A DNA stretch of 64,000 bases from Uliginosibacterium gangwonense DSM 18521 (GCF_000373965.1 NZ_KB892865.1:196893-260892), one strand, 5' to 3'. Numbered from the stretch's first letter, positions 8,741 through 18,817 are shown. Program-made: numbers and translations. Notes: generated by a model not told the origin, from the letters alone.

Positions 8741-9418
8741 TCAGGCCCCGCAATGACTGGGGACACTCACCACGGCAACACCTGCATTCCGCTGCCGAAT
8801 CTCGATACGCTTCTTCACCGCCAGCAGCAAACCCAAGGTCAGGAAACCACCGGGGGGCAGGATCATCATCAGGGTGCCGCCGTAACCGGGAATCACCGTC
8901 GTCTCAAGAAATGCGAAATGCGGCCCCAGCAACAAGCTGGCCTGCGAGAACACAGTGCCGCTTCCCACCACTTCGCGCACAATGCCGATGGTCGTCAGCA
9001 CGGCAGTAAAACCCAGCCCCATGAACAGACCATCCAGCGCCGAATCCACCACGCCATTCTTGCACGCAAAGGCTTCTGCTCGGCCCAGAATGGCGCAATT
9101 GGCCACAATCAGCGCGATATACAGGCCCAGAACCTTGTAGAGTTCATGCATCCAGGCGTTCAAGGACATATCCACCAGCGTCACAATCGTGGCAATAATC
9201 GCAATGAACACAGGGATGCGCACCTGCTCTGTCACCACCTTGCGTACTGATGACACAGCCATATTGCTCACCACCAGCACCGCCGTGGTTGCCAGCCCCA
9301 TGCCCAGGCCATTGCTTGCGCTGGATGTCAGCGCCATAGTCGGGCACATGCCCAGAATCTGGGCCAGCACCACGTTCTGATCCCACAGCCCGTTGCGGAT
9401 GATTTCTCGTGCTTTCAT
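8741..9418 (-). CDS. rnfE: Rnf complex membrane subunit RnfE
   Basis: Integral membrane subunit of the Rnf ion-translocating ferredoxin:NAD+ oxidoreductase. The 225-residue product begins REIIRNGLWDQNVVLAQILG and is made of about six hydrophobic segments; IVANCAILGRAEAFA contains the conserved membrane Cys of the RnfE/NqrD family (a partner Cys is in LGMCPTMAL) thought to hold an iron centre between RnfA and RnfE. It pairs with RnfA, its paralogue at the other end of the operon. Gap to rnfG is 15 bases. Confidence 0.95.
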   Translation of the reverse strand: MKAREIIRNGLWDQNVVLAQILGMCPTMALTSSASNGLGMGLATTAVLVVSNMAVSSVRKVVTEQVRIPVFIAIIATIVTLVDMSLNAWMHELYKVLGLYIALIVANCAILGRAEAFACKNGVVDSALDGLFMGLGFTAVLTTIGIVREVVGSGTVFSQASLLLGPHFAFLETTVIPGYGGTLMMILPPGGFLTLGLLLAVKKRIEIRQRNAGVAVVSVPSHCGA

Positions 9419-9433
9419 GATCGCCTCCCGCTC

Positions 9434-10039
9434 CTATTTGCTCGCATAGATAGCGTCAAGGTGAGCCTGATGGAACTCCAGCGCCTCTTTCACCGCCTTG
9501 ACCACGGCGCGCGGGGTAATCGTTGCCCCGGCAAACTGGTCAAAATCCCCGCCATCCTTTTTCACCAGCCACTTTGCTGTAGCCAGTGCCTTGCCTTCAA
9601 AGGCGTGAATCCAATTGGTCTTGGCTTCATCAATTTTGTCTCCCAGGCCCGGCGTCTCGTTATGGCGCAGCACCCGCACCCCCTGCACTACACCATCGCG
9701 CGAGATGCCAACCAGAATCACAATCGGCCCGGCATAACCCGAAGATGAGGTTGTAAATACCGCTGCTTTCAGCGCGCCAGCCTTGCTGGCACGATGCACT
9801 TCCACATCTACGCCATCAGCATCTTTGACGTGCACCACGTCCTGCAAAAGATTGTTGTCGTTGTAGCCCTGTGGCAGCACTTGGGCGAGTGAAGTCTCCA
9901 GGTCATGCTGCTCGGCCACGTGGATTGCCGGAGAGGTATACACGGCAGCAATAACCAGGGCTGCAGCGGTCACGGTACTGAAAAGGGCCAGCAAGCCCCC
10001 TTGATAGCTGATGCCTTCACGAAGCGTTGCTACATTCAT
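9434..10039 (-). CDS. rnfG: Rnf complex flavoprotein subunit RnfG
   Basis: Periplasm-facing subunit carrying covalent FMN. The 201-residue product starts MNVATLREGI at 10039 (ATGA overlap with the rnfD stop), has one N-terminal membrane anchor (about residues 14-33), and near the C-terminus the flavinylation motif DQFAGATITPRAVV, in which the Thr of GAT is the expected FMN attachment site through ApbE. ETPGLGDKI, another family motif, is present. A longer upstream open frame exists but runs inside rnfD and is not conserved. Confidence 0.94.
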   Translation of the reverse strand: MNVATLREGISYQGGLLALFSTVTAAALVIAAVYTSPAIHVAEQHDLETSLAQVLPQGYNDNNLLQDVVHVKDADGVDVEVHRASKAGALKAAVFTTSSSGYAGPIVILVGISRDGVVQGVRVLRHNETPGLGDKIDEAKTNWIHAFEGKALATAKWLVKKDGGDFDQFAGATITPRAVVKAVKEALEFHQAHLDAIYASK

Positions 10040-11109
10040 GATCTCTTTCCCTTCTCGGCACTGATCGGCTTGCCACCATAGGTGCGGCCATATACACGTG
10101 GCTTGACCAGGCGGTCGATGGCGGGAGTGAGCGCATTCATCAGCAACACTGCAAAGGCCACCCCTTCCGGATACCCCCCGTAGGTACGAATCACCCAGGT
10201 CAGCAGCCCGCACCCGGCTCCAAACACCAGTTGCCCCCATTTGGTGTTAGGCGATGTTACATAGTCGGTAGCGATAAAGAATGCCCCCAGCATCGCCCCA
10301 CCTGACATCAGGTGCGTGGTGGCATCCAGATACCGTGCCGGATTTTCATGATGGCCAATCGCAGCAGGCACAGCCAACGCCAACAGCATAGCCACAGGAA
10401 TATGCCAACTGATCACCCGCATAAAAATCAAGGCGACACCCCCGGCTGCAATCAACCATGCGGAAGTTTCCCCCAGACTGCCGACCCGCGCCCCAACCCA
10501 ATTGAACGCATGCCCCGGCAAACTGGTATGCAGCAGATCCACTCCACGGGCAAGATCCGTTTTGGCGTGCCCGAGTAGCGTGGCGCTACTCATCGCGTCA
10601 GGAATTGGCGTGTGGCCCAGGGTAATAAGCAGGCCATCGAACAGATTGGGTGCCACATTGGGCACGACCCAGTAGGTCATCTGCACGGGAAATGACACCA
10701 GCAAGGCAATCCGCGCAATCATGGCCGGATTGAAGAGGTTGTTGCCGATGCCGCCAAAGACCTGCTTGCCCAGTGTAGTGGCAAACAAGCCACCCACCAC
10801 ACCAATCCACCACGGCGCCCACGGCGGCAGCGACAACGCCAGCAGCCACCCGGTGAGGATGGCAGAACCGTCCCGCAACTGCGGCATCACTTCACGCTTG
10901 CCCATACGCAGGCAGGCAGCCTCCCCCGCTGCAGCTGAGGCAATCGTGATCAGCCACAGCCAGAATGAGGGCGCACCGAACAGCCAAAAAGCATAAAACG
11001 TAGCGGGCACCAGGGCCAGCAACACCTTGAGCATGACTGCGCTGACGGACTCCCCGGTCTGCGCGTGTGGTGCGGCAACCGGGTTCAAATTGATCACGTG
11101 GGTGTTCAT
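10036..11109 (-). CDS. rnfD: Rnf complex membrane flavoprotein RnfD
   Basis: Multi-spanning NqrB/RnfD-family subunit, 357 residues, with about eight to ten hydrophobic segments and the conserved GGIGNNLFNPAM and GAFFIATDYVTSP motifs. The covalent FMN motif seems to be DAMSSATLL; the usual DxxSGAT form has Gly where this one has Ser, but the acceptor Thr is kept. The start overlaps the rnfC stop and the stop overlaps the rnfG start, each by four bases, so the subunits are translationally coupled. Confidence 0.94.
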   Translation of the reverse strand: MNTHVINLNPVAAPHAQTGESVSAVMLKVLLALVPATFYAFWLFGAPSFWLWLITIASAAAGEAACLRMGKREVMPQLRDGSAILTGWLLALSLPPWAPWWIGVVGGLFATTLGKQVFGGIGNNLFNPAMIARIALLVSFPVQMTYWVVPNVAPNLFDGLLITLGHTPIPDAMSSATLLGHAKTDLARGVDLLHTSLPGHAFNWVGARVGSLGETSAWLIAAGGVALIFMRVISWHIPVAMLLALAVPAAIGHHENPARYLDATTHLMSGGAMLGAFFIATDYVTSPNTKWGQLVFGAGCGLLTWVIRTYGGYPEGVAFAVLLMNALTPAIDRLVKPRVYGRTYGGKPISAEKGKRS

Positions 11110-12608
11110 GCGCTGGCCTCTCCTGAATTGGCTGAATTCTTTTCGGCGGCCTGCTGTGCGGCCCTGGCCGCCTTGCGTTTGGCGGCGGCTTCGGCACGCT
11201 CGCGGGCATCCCGCTCCAGACGGGCCTGACGGGCAGCGGACAGGTTCTTAATGCGCTCATTGCGTTTGGCCTGCTTTTCCCGCGACCACAATTCCCCTTT
11301 GGCATGGTTGAACATCTGCGCCAGCGGAATATGCGAAGGGCAAGCATAGGCACAGCAACCACAGGCAATGCAGTCATCTATCGCCAGTTCTTCCGCTGCC
11401 TTGTAGTCACTCTTGCGGATGCGGGCAGCCATCTCCAGCGGCAGCAGCCCCATCGGGCAGGCATTCACGCAGCTGCCACAGCGGATGCATGCCGTTGTCT
11501 TGGGTAGTTCCGCTTCATTGGCATCCAGCGCCAGCACGCCACCACACCCCTTGATGATGGGCACATCACCATTTGGCAGGGTCATGCCCATCATGGGGCC
11601 CCCCAGCACCATGCGTGCAGGCTTCTCATGACCAGCTTTCAGGCCACAGAAATCGATCAAGTCCTGCACCGGCGTGCCGATGGGAGCCAACACATTGCCG
11701 GGCTGGGCAATCGCACCACCGTTGACGGTAACGATACGTTCGATCAACGGCATGCCGGTACGCACGGCACGGCTGACCATCGCACAGGTGCTGACGTTAT
11801 GCACCAGCACCCCCACCGTGGCCGCCCGCGCATTGGATGGCACTTCGCGCCCGGTGAGCATCTGGATCAACTGTTTATCCGAGCCCATCGGATAGCGCGC
11901 AGGCACCGGGCGGATCTTCACCTCCGGGAAGCTTTCCGCCGCCGTCTTCATTGCGGTGATTGCCTCGGGCTTGTTGTTTTCAATGCCCACCAGCGCCTGC
12001 CCAGCACCAATGGCCCGCATTACCAGGCGTATGCCATCGACAACATCGGCAGCACAATCGCGCATGATGCGGTCATCACTGGAAAGGTAAGGCTCGCATT
12101 CGCCACCATTGACGATCAGCGTATCCACCTTCAAACGCAGTCCCAGGGCAAACTTGATTGCTGAAGGGAAAGTGGCCCCACCCAGCCCCACCACGCCTGC
12201 AGCGGCCACACGCTCGGCAATCTGCTCCGGGCTCAGCGCAAACGGATCACTGACCAAGTCGGCAGGTACGCTGCGCTGCTCGGCGTCTGTCTCGATCACA
12301 ATCCCTGGGAAACCCAGACCCGAAGCATGCGGGGCAGGAATCTCCCCCACCTTGATGATCCGCCCCGAAGCCGGGGCATGAACAGGTGCCGATACATTGC
12401 CTTGCACGGTTGCGATCAACTGGCCACGCAGCACATGATCCCCTTCATGCACAATCGGCTTGGCCGGGCGGCCTGCGTGTTGCAGCAACGGCACATACAG
12501 GTGCCGTGGCATGGGCAACACGCGCAGCGCCTGATCGGCCGCCGGGCGCTTGTGGTCATCCGGATGCACGCCCCAGGATATTCCAAACAGAAAGTCTCGC
12601 AGACCCAT
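11106..12608 (-). CDS. rnfC: Rnf complex NADH-binding Fe-S subunit RnfC
   Basis: Peripheral subunit that exchanges electrons with NAD(H) via FMN and two 4Fe-4S clusters. The 500-residue product has an N-terminal barrel-sandwich region (PVHAPASGRIIKVG), the Rossmann-like NuoF-type segment with GLGGATFP and NGGECEPYL, and two ferredoxin motifs, CIRCGSCVNACP and CIACGCCAYACP. The C-terminal 60-70 residues are Ala/Arg/Lys/Glu rich and probably helical, a variable tail common in proteobacterial RnfC. It lies 10 bases after rnfB. Confidence 0.95.
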   Translation of the reverse strand: MGLRDFLFGISWGVHPDDHKRPAADQALRVLPMPRHLYVPLLQHAGRPAKPIVHEGDHVLRGQLIATVQGNVSAPVHAPASGRIIKVGEIPAPHASGLGFPGIVIETDAEQRSVPADLVSDPFALSPEQIAERVAAAGVVGLGGATFPSAIKFALGLRLKVDTLIVNGGECEPYLSSDDRIMRDCAADVVDGIRLVMRAIGAGQALVGIENNKPEAITAMKTAAESFPEVKIRPVPARYPMGSDKQLIQMLTGREVPSNARAATVGVLVHNVSTCAMVSRAVRTGMPLIERIVTVNGGAIAQPGNVLAPIGTPVQDLIDFCGLKAGHEKPARMVLGGPMMGMTLPNGDVPIIKGCGGVLALDANEAELPKTTACIRCGSCVNACPMGLLPLEMAARIRKSDYKAAEELAIDDCIACGCCAYACPSHIPLAQMFNHAKGELWSREKQAKRNERIKNLSAARQARLERDARERAEAAAKRKAARAAQQAAEKNSANSGEASA

Positions 12609-12618
12609 GATGATGTCC

Positions 12619-13146
12619 TCAGGCCAATACTGGTTTTGGCCAGTTCCAGTTATCCAGTGTTACCGGGATGGGCTGCATGCCAATGGCACCGGTCGGGCAT
12701 TGCTCAGTGCAATTTCCACAGGCCGTACAGGCATCCTGCAACACGCTGTGAATCTGTTTGGCCGCCCCCATGATTGCATCCGTTGGGCATACCTTGTAGC
12801 ACCGCGCACAACCGATGCAGATGGTTTCATCCACGGTAGCGGCCTTGGGCCCGGCATCCGCCAGAGCAGACAGATCCAGGCTGACCCCGAGCTTGGCGGC
12901 AATCGCCTCAGCCAATGCCTTGCCACCACCGGGGCAACAATCGGGCGCGGCTTCCCCCTTCACGATGGCGACAGCCGCCCCGGCGCAACCGGGGAAGCTG
13001 CACTGGCCGCAGTTGGTGCCGGGCATCATGCCCTGGATCTCCCCCACCAGCGCATCGCCTTCTACCGCAAACACCTTGGCGGCATACCCCAGAATCACCC
13101 CCAGGAACAACCCCAGAAACATGACACTGACAATTGGCATCAGCAT
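12619..13146 (-). CDS. rnfB: Rnf complex ferredoxin-type subunit RnfB
   Basis: Fe-S subunit that accepts or donates electrons to soluble ferredoxin/flavodoxin. The 175-residue product has an N-terminal membrane helix (about residues 5-27), the 4Fe-4S motif GTNCGQCSFPGC...CCPGG characteristic of RnfB, and a two-cluster ferredoxin domain (CIGCARCYKVCP and CTACGNCTEQCP). ATG at 13146 follows GGGAG by seven bases; an ATG two codons later is an alternative. It is the second gene of the rnf operon, 55 bases after rnfA. Confidence 0.95.
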   Translation of the reverse strand: MLMPIVSVMFLGLFLGVILGYAAKVFAVEGDALVGEIQGMMPGTNCGQCSFPGCAGAAVAIVKGEAAPDCCPGGGKALAEAIAAKLGVSLDLSALADAGPKAATVDETICIGCARCYKVCPTDAIMGAAKQIHSVLQDACTACGNCTEQCPTGAIGMQPIPVTLDNWNWPKPVLA

Positions 13147-13201
13147 GGCCTAGCTCCCTGCAAATGAAATCCACCCACCACACATTGAGTGCAATACGCG
13201 C

Positions 13202-13783
13202 TCAACCCAGTTTCAAGCCTGCAAACCCCATGAAAGACAGGGCCAGCAGCGAGGCGAGTACAAAACTCACCGGCGCGCCCTCAAAGGTTTCCGGCACCTT
13301 GGCCAGAGCAAGACGTTCGCGCAACCCGGCAAACATGGTCAGCACCAGGGTAAAACCGACCGAGGAGCCAAAACCGTAAGTCACGCTCATGACAAAGCCG
13401 TGACTCTGCTGCACGTTGAGCAGAGGCAGGCCCAGCACAGCACAGTTGGTGGTGATCAGCGGCAGATAAATGCCAAGGGTGCGGTAGAGTTCCGGTGTCA
13501 TCTTGCGCACTACCATCTCGATGAACTGGACGGCAGCGGCAATGACCAGAATGAACGTAAGAATGCGCAGGTAATTCAGCCCCAATGGCGCAAGCAGATA
13601 GTGCTCCAGCGCCCAGCACGCGCCCGATGCCAGCGTAATCACGAAAGTCGTAGCCAGGCCCATGCCAAAGGAACTATCCAGCTTTTTGGATACACCCATG
13701 AATGGGCACAGGCCAAGGAATTTGACCAGCACCACGTTGTTGACCAGGGCCGTGCTAATCAAAAGGATCAGGAATTCGCTCAT
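13202..13783 (-). CDS. rnfA: Rnf complex membrane subunit RnfA
   Basis: First gene of rnfABCDGEH. The 193-residue RnfA/NqrE-family membrane protein begins [19 protein letters not shown] with a GGAGAG site six bases before the ATG, and has six hydrophobic segments. [12 protein letters not shown] and [14 protein letters not shown] hold the two conserved membrane cysteines that with RnfE bind an iron centre. The start lies about 19 bases downstream of the predicted transcription start of a sigma-54 promoter, so expression is probably NifA dependent. Confidence 0.95.
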   Translation of the reverse strand: MSEFLILLISTALVNNVVLVKFLGLCPFMGVSKKLDSSFGMGLATTFVITLASGACWALEHYLLAPLGLNYLRILTFILVIAAAVQFIEMVVRKMTPELYRTLGIYLPLITTNCAVLGLPLLNVQQSHGFVMSVTYGFGSSVGFTLVLTMFAGLRERLALAKVPETFEGAPVSFVLASLLALSFMGFAGLKLG

Positions 13784-13812
13784 CGCAATCTCTCCATTTT
13801 TGATTGCATCAG

Positions 13813-13828
13813 TGCATAGAGCATGCCA
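13813..13828 (-). promoter_or_regulatory. Sigma-54 promoter of the rnf operon
   Basis: On the minus strand the sequence TGGCATGCTCTATGCA matches the -24/-12 pattern, with GG and GC exactly 12 bases apart. The predicted start, near 13802, gives a short leader that still includes the rnfA ribosome binding site. A NifA-type site lies about 104 bases upstream, the usual enhancer distance. Pattern match and context support it; not experimentally known. Confidence 0.7.
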
Positions 13829-13931
13829 ACGCACCAGAACAGTTCATGCCAGCCTCCATCTCAGTGCGTAAATCCGCGCCAGGACAGGATTTTTTGCTTC
13901 TGGCGACCCCTGGCATACCCCCGACATGCAG

Positions 13932-13947
13932 TGTCATGGATGCAACA
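13932..13947. promoter_or_regulatory. NifA upstream activator site (TGT-N10-ACA)
   Basis: Exact TGT-N10-ACA match (TGT at 13932-13934, ACA at 13945-13947). The site is palindromic and lies between two divergent sigma-54 promoters, about 137 bases from the predicted rnfA start and about 107 from that of nifL, so one bound NifA dimer or hexamer could serve both. A TGCACC half-site resembling an NtrC site is at 13992-13997, but without a clear partner. Confidence 0.7.
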
Positions 13948-14020
13948 AGCCAACAAAACCCTGCAACAAAGCCGCCAAGCTCACTGCAAATTGCACCTGT
14001 ACAAAAGCATGGCAAGCTTT

Positions 14021-14036
14021 CGGCACGGAACCTGCA
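14021..14036 (+). promoter_or_regulatory. Sigma-54 promoter of nifLA
   Basis: CGGCACGGAACCTGCA has the GG and GC dinucleotides 12 bases apart and matches TGGCACG-N4-TTGCA at all but two positions. The predicted start is near 14048, leaving about 33 bases before the nifL ATG. An overlapping weaker match is at 14010-14025. The activator may be NtrC, NifA, or both. Confidence 0.62.
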
Positions 14037-14080
14037 TAACCCCAATACCTGCATTGGAATTCTGATCTACGGTTCGCGCC

Positions 14081-15604
14081 ATGCCCAGCACACCCAAAAC
14101 GCCCCAAAACGCTCTGCGCCAGATCCCTGCCAGCCTGTTCCGTGCAGTGGTGGAGCAGGCCGACATTGCCATCTCGATCACCAACGCCAATGCGCTCATC
14201 GAGTACGTGAACCCGGCCTTCACGCGCAGCACGGGTTACTCTTCGCAGGATGCGGTGGGGCGCAACCAGTCGATCCTCTCCAACCGCACCACCCCACCGG
14301 AGGTCTATAAAGCGCTCTGGGGGCAGATCACCCAACGCCAGCCGTGGAGCGGGCGCTTGGTCAACAGTCGCAAGGACGGCACACGTTACCTGGCTGACCT
14401 GACCATCACCCCGGTGGTGGATGAGGACGGCACCATCTCCCATTACCTGGGCCTGCACCGGGATATCACCGATCTGCATCGCCTGGAATGCGCAGTGCGA
14501 AATCAGAAATCCCTGATTGAATCGGTGGTGGATGGTGCGCCGCTGGTGCTTGCCCTGCTGGATATGGAAGACCGCGTGGTGCTGGACAACCATGCCTACA
14601 AGGTATTGATGGGGGATTTGGGGATGACCGAGCCAGCCGCCGTCATGCTCGAAGCCGTGCGTGGCGAGCTGGGCAACGGCTTTGGCCCCTTCAGCCCCGG
14701 CAGCCATGCTTTTCTGGACCGGCAGGTGCGGCTTGACCGTGCGCACTGGGCCACGCCGCGCTGGTACACCTGCTCTGGCGTATGGGTGGGCGCCCACAAG
14801 GACGCAGCGGATGCCTTCTTTGACGACAAGGCCGAAGCCTATCTGCTCCTGGTCGCCAAGGACGTTACCCGGCAGGTCATGGAGCAGGAGCGCGCCCGCG
14901 TGGCTGCCCTCCAGGCGCTGATGGCCGAGGAAAGCCGTCGCCAGTCGCTGCGCGAAAGTCTCTCGGCGGCGGTCTATCAAATGGAAGGGCCGTTGAATGT
15001 GCTCAATTCGGTCGTCACCATGATGGGGCGACGCGGCTGCGACCCGGCCCAGGCGGCCCTAGCCGAAGCACTGGCGGCAGGGCAATCGGCCTTGGAGACA
15101 CTGCGCGCAGCCATTCCCGGCACCACGGCAGAAGCGCCAGGGCTGGTCAATATCAACGAAGTGGTGCGCGATGTGCTGGATCTGTCGTCCCACGCCTTTC
15201 TTGCTGCAGGCATATCCGTGAGCTGGCAGCCGCAGTTGGCACTGCCGAGCATTGCCGCCTACCCCACGCGGCTACGCACCATGCTCAAGGGATTGGTCGA
15301 CAATGCCATTGAAGCCATGAATATCAAGGGCTGGAACAAGCGCGAACTGACCATCCGCACCCACGGCGACGCAAACGAAATTGAAATCCAGGTGGAGGAC
15401 AGCGGCCCTGGCGTATCGCCAGAGCTGCGCCTGAAAGTGTTTGAACCGTTCTACTCCACCAAAAAGGCCAGCGGCCACCACATGGGTACGGGGCTTCCCT
15501 CGGCCCAGCAGGTGGCGCTGGATCACGGGGGCAACATCGAGTTGCGCAATTCCGAGCAAGGTGGCTGCCTCGCCAAAGTACAACTACCACTCAGGCAGCA
15601 TTAA
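14081..15604 (+). CDS. nifL: NifL, redox/nitrogen sensor inhibiting NifA
   Basis: NifL binds and inhibits NifA in response to oxygen (FAD in the first PAS domain), ADP and PII signals. The 507-residue product has PAS1 at about residues 18-130 (NALIEYVNPAFTRSTGYS, then LGLHRDITDL), PAS2 at about 140-275, a helical region and a GHKL ATPase-like domain with an N-box LVDNAIEAM and G-boxes DSGPGVS and GTGLPSAQQVALDHGG. Where a histidine kinase has its phospho-acceptor His, this protein reads YQMEGPLNVLN, so it lacks that His; this fits the family's non-phosphotransfer mechanism. It is followed by nifA, as in Klebsiella, Azotobacter and Azoarcus. Confidence 0.92.
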   Translation: MPSTPKTPQNALRQIPASLFRAVVEQADIAISITNANALIEYVNPAFTRSTGYSSQDAVGRNQSILSNRTTPPEVYKALWGQITQRQPWSGRLVNSRKDGTRYLADLTITPVVDEDGTISHYLGLHRDITDLHRLECAVRNQKSLIESVVDGAPLVLALLDMEDRVVLDNHAYKVLMGDLGMTEPAAVMLEAVRGELGNGFGPFSPGSHAFLDRQVRLDRAHWATPRWYTCSGVWVGAHKDAADAFFDDKAEAYLLLVAKDVTRQVMEQERARVAALQALMAEESRRQSLRESLSAAVYQMEGPLNVLNSVVTMMGRRGCDPAQAALAEALAAGQSALETLRAAIPGTTAEAPGLVNINEVVRDVLDLSSHAFLAAGISVSWQPQLALPSIAAYPTRLRTMLKGLVDNAIEAMNIKGWNKRELTIRTHGDANEIEIQVEDSGPGVSPELRLKVFEPFYSTKKASGHHMGTGLPSAQQVALDHGGNIELRNSEQGGCLAKVQLPLRQH

Positions 15605-15658
15605 TTCAGGAGATTGGTGAGCGCAGGTAATATGCCATACGCCTGCACACGGAAATAC

Positions 15659-15678
15659 CAGCAGCCGTGGCGCTGCTG
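15659..15678 (+). other. Intercistronic hairpin between nifL and nifA
   Basis: CAGCAGC and GCTGCTG form a perfect 7-bp stem with a six-base loop in the 103-base gap between nifL and nifA. There is no T-run, so it is more likely an mRNA stability or processing element than a terminator. No separate sigma-54 promoter was seen in this gap. Confidence 0.35.
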
Positions 15679-15707
15679 TAAATGGTAGCTCAAAAGGTAG
15701 ATCAATC

Positions 15708-17234
<1,527 letters not shown>

Positions 17235-17399
17235 AAACCGGTTGTTGATTCTGCAGGGATAGCACCTATGGGCAATCAGGCACCAGCCCAACATTAGGCA
17301 GGCTGATCGCCCATCACCTACCCTAATGGTACTTAGGCTCAAAGTGATGTGGCGCTATGCTTGGCAGGTTCATCACGCCACCTGCCCAGCGCAACCGCC

Positions 17400-18725
17400 A
17401 TGACCTATCCCAAACCCCAAAGCCGTGCGATGCTCGACGAACTCGCCCAGTACGTCATCGCCGAACCCAAACCCTTTGCCGTAGACATCCGCAAATCGCG
17501 TGGCATATGGCTCGCCGCCGTGGATGGCGACCGCCTGATGGACTGGTGCGGGCTATACGGTTCGCGCCTCCTGGGCTACAACCACCCACACCTGTACGAA
17601 GCAGACTACCTGGAGCGCTTGGGTTTTGCCGCCAACAACAAGATGGCCAACCCGGATTTCCTCACCGAAGAATGCCTGGCATACTACCGTCTGCTGCACC
17701 GGCTCGCGCCGGAATGCATGCGCAACCAGCGTGTGGAGGTATACGCGGTCAACTCTGGCGCTGAAGCGGTCGAAAACATGATGAAGTATTTCATCAACCT
17801 GCACCATAACAAGCAGCTTGCCCAGGGCAAAACCCCGGCAAACCGCCGCTTCATCTACTTTGAGCAAGCCTTTCACGGCCGCACTGTTTATGCTTTGAAC
17901 ATTACCAAGCTTGCCAACGACCCGATTGCCACGCGAGATTACCAAGGCATCATCCAAGGCAACCTGCAAGTGCCTTTCCCGGAATATGACTCGCGCAAGA
18001 CCACCGCAGAAAACGAGCGCGAAGTCGATATCTGCCTCGCTAATCTGGAATACCTGATGCGCACCTATGGCAACGAGATCGTTGGCGTGATTCTCGAACC
18101 CCTGCAAGGCGCAGGCGGCCACCGTATTGCCCTGCCACGCTTCTATCAGGAACTTTCCAGGCTATGCCACCGTTATGACATCTGCTGGGGGCTGGACGAA
18201 GTGCAGACCTCCGGCGGCCAACTCGGCAAGGTCTTTTGTGTTGACCTCTACGACGTACCCTATCCGCCACAAGCCATCGCGGTTGCCAAAAAATTCGGCA
18301 ATGGTGTCATCTACATGCTCAACCCCATGAAAGACATTGGCGTATTGGATTCCACCTGGGGCGGCAACCTTGCCGACATGGTACGTTTTGTACAGGAATG
18401 GAGCGTGGTAGAAAATGAGAAACTCATTGAAGCCGTCCCCGCCAAGGCCGAACAACTCGTTGCTGGCCTCAACAGGCTGGTAGAGCAATACCCGGAAATC
18501 ATCGGCAACGTGCGTGGGCTTGGGCTCTACCAAGGCTTCACCTTGCTGCGCCAGGGTGATAAGGTGGCGCTGATCAATGACGCACTGGAGCAGGAAAGCC
18601 TGCTCCTGCTCGGAGCAGGCACCGACAGCATCCGCTTCCGCCCGCCACTGGATGTCACCCGCGAGGAAATCGGTTTGATGCTTGAAAAATTGGGGCGTCT
18701 ACTGGCGAAAATGCAGGCAGCCTGA
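17400..18725 (+). CDS. lat: L-lysine 6-aminotransferase (class III, PLP)
   Basis: Class III aminotransferase of 441 residues, closest to lysine epsilon-aminotransferases, which convert lysine and 2-oxoglutarate to 2-aminoadipate semialdehyde (piperideine-6-carboxylate) and glutamate. Visible features are NSGAEAVENMMKY (PLP phosphate contact), FEQAFHGRTVYALNIT, LDEVQTSGG (the PLP-pyridine Asp), the AVAKKFGNG Schiff-base Lys region and the LAT-like DSTWGGNLADMVR. Start is ATG 17400; upstream in-frame codons are not conserved. It follows nifA by 165 bases and no sigma-54 promoter is evident in that gap. Why it lies beside nif regulators is not clear; other omega-aminotransferase substrates cannot be excluded. 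Confidence 0.82.
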   Translation: MTYPKPQSRAMLDELAQYVIAEPKPFAVDIRKSRGIWLAAVDGDRLMDWCGLYGSRLLGYNHPHLYEADYLERLGFAANNKMANPDFLTEECLAYYRLLHRLAPECMRNQRVEVYAVNSGAEAVENMMKYFINLHHNKQLAQGKTPANRRFIYFEQAFHGRTVYALNITKLANDPIATRDYQGIIQGNLQVPFPEYDSRKTTAENEREVDICLANLEYLMRTYGNEIVGVILEPLQGAGGHRIALPRFYQELSRLCHRYDICWGLDEVQTSGGQLGKVFCVDLYDVPYPPQAIAVAKKFGNGVIYMLNPMKDIGVLDSTWGGNLADMVRFVQEWSVVENEKLIEAVPAKAEQLVAGLNRLVEQYPEIIGNVRGLGLYQGFTLLRQGDKVALINDALEQESLLLLGAGTDSIRFRPPLDVTREEIGLMLEKLGRLLAKMQAA

Positions 18726-18791
18726 ATACACAAGCCCCCGGGGAACGTCAGGCAACGAGTCATCCCGAGCCTCCAGTTTGGCCTTCCCCGC

Positions 18792-18817
18792 CATGCGGCC
18801 CTCATTATGGCCGCATG
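18792..18817 (+). terminator. Hairpin downstream of lat, possible terminator
   Basis: Perfect 9-bp stem CATGCGGCC / GGCCGCATG with an eight-base loop between lat and the cellulase gene. There is no T-tract, so termination is uncertain. Confidence 0.35.

Noticed and set aside
14010..14025. TGGCAAGCTTTCGGCA as the nifL sigma-54 promoter
   Set aside because: The spacing is right, but the overlapping element at 14021-14036 matches the consensus better; kept only as an alternative.
13934..14980. 348-codon minus-strand frame opposite nifL and the divergent promoter region
   Set aside because: It would cover the regulatory region and is antisense to clear PAS domains of NifL; composition is shadow-like.
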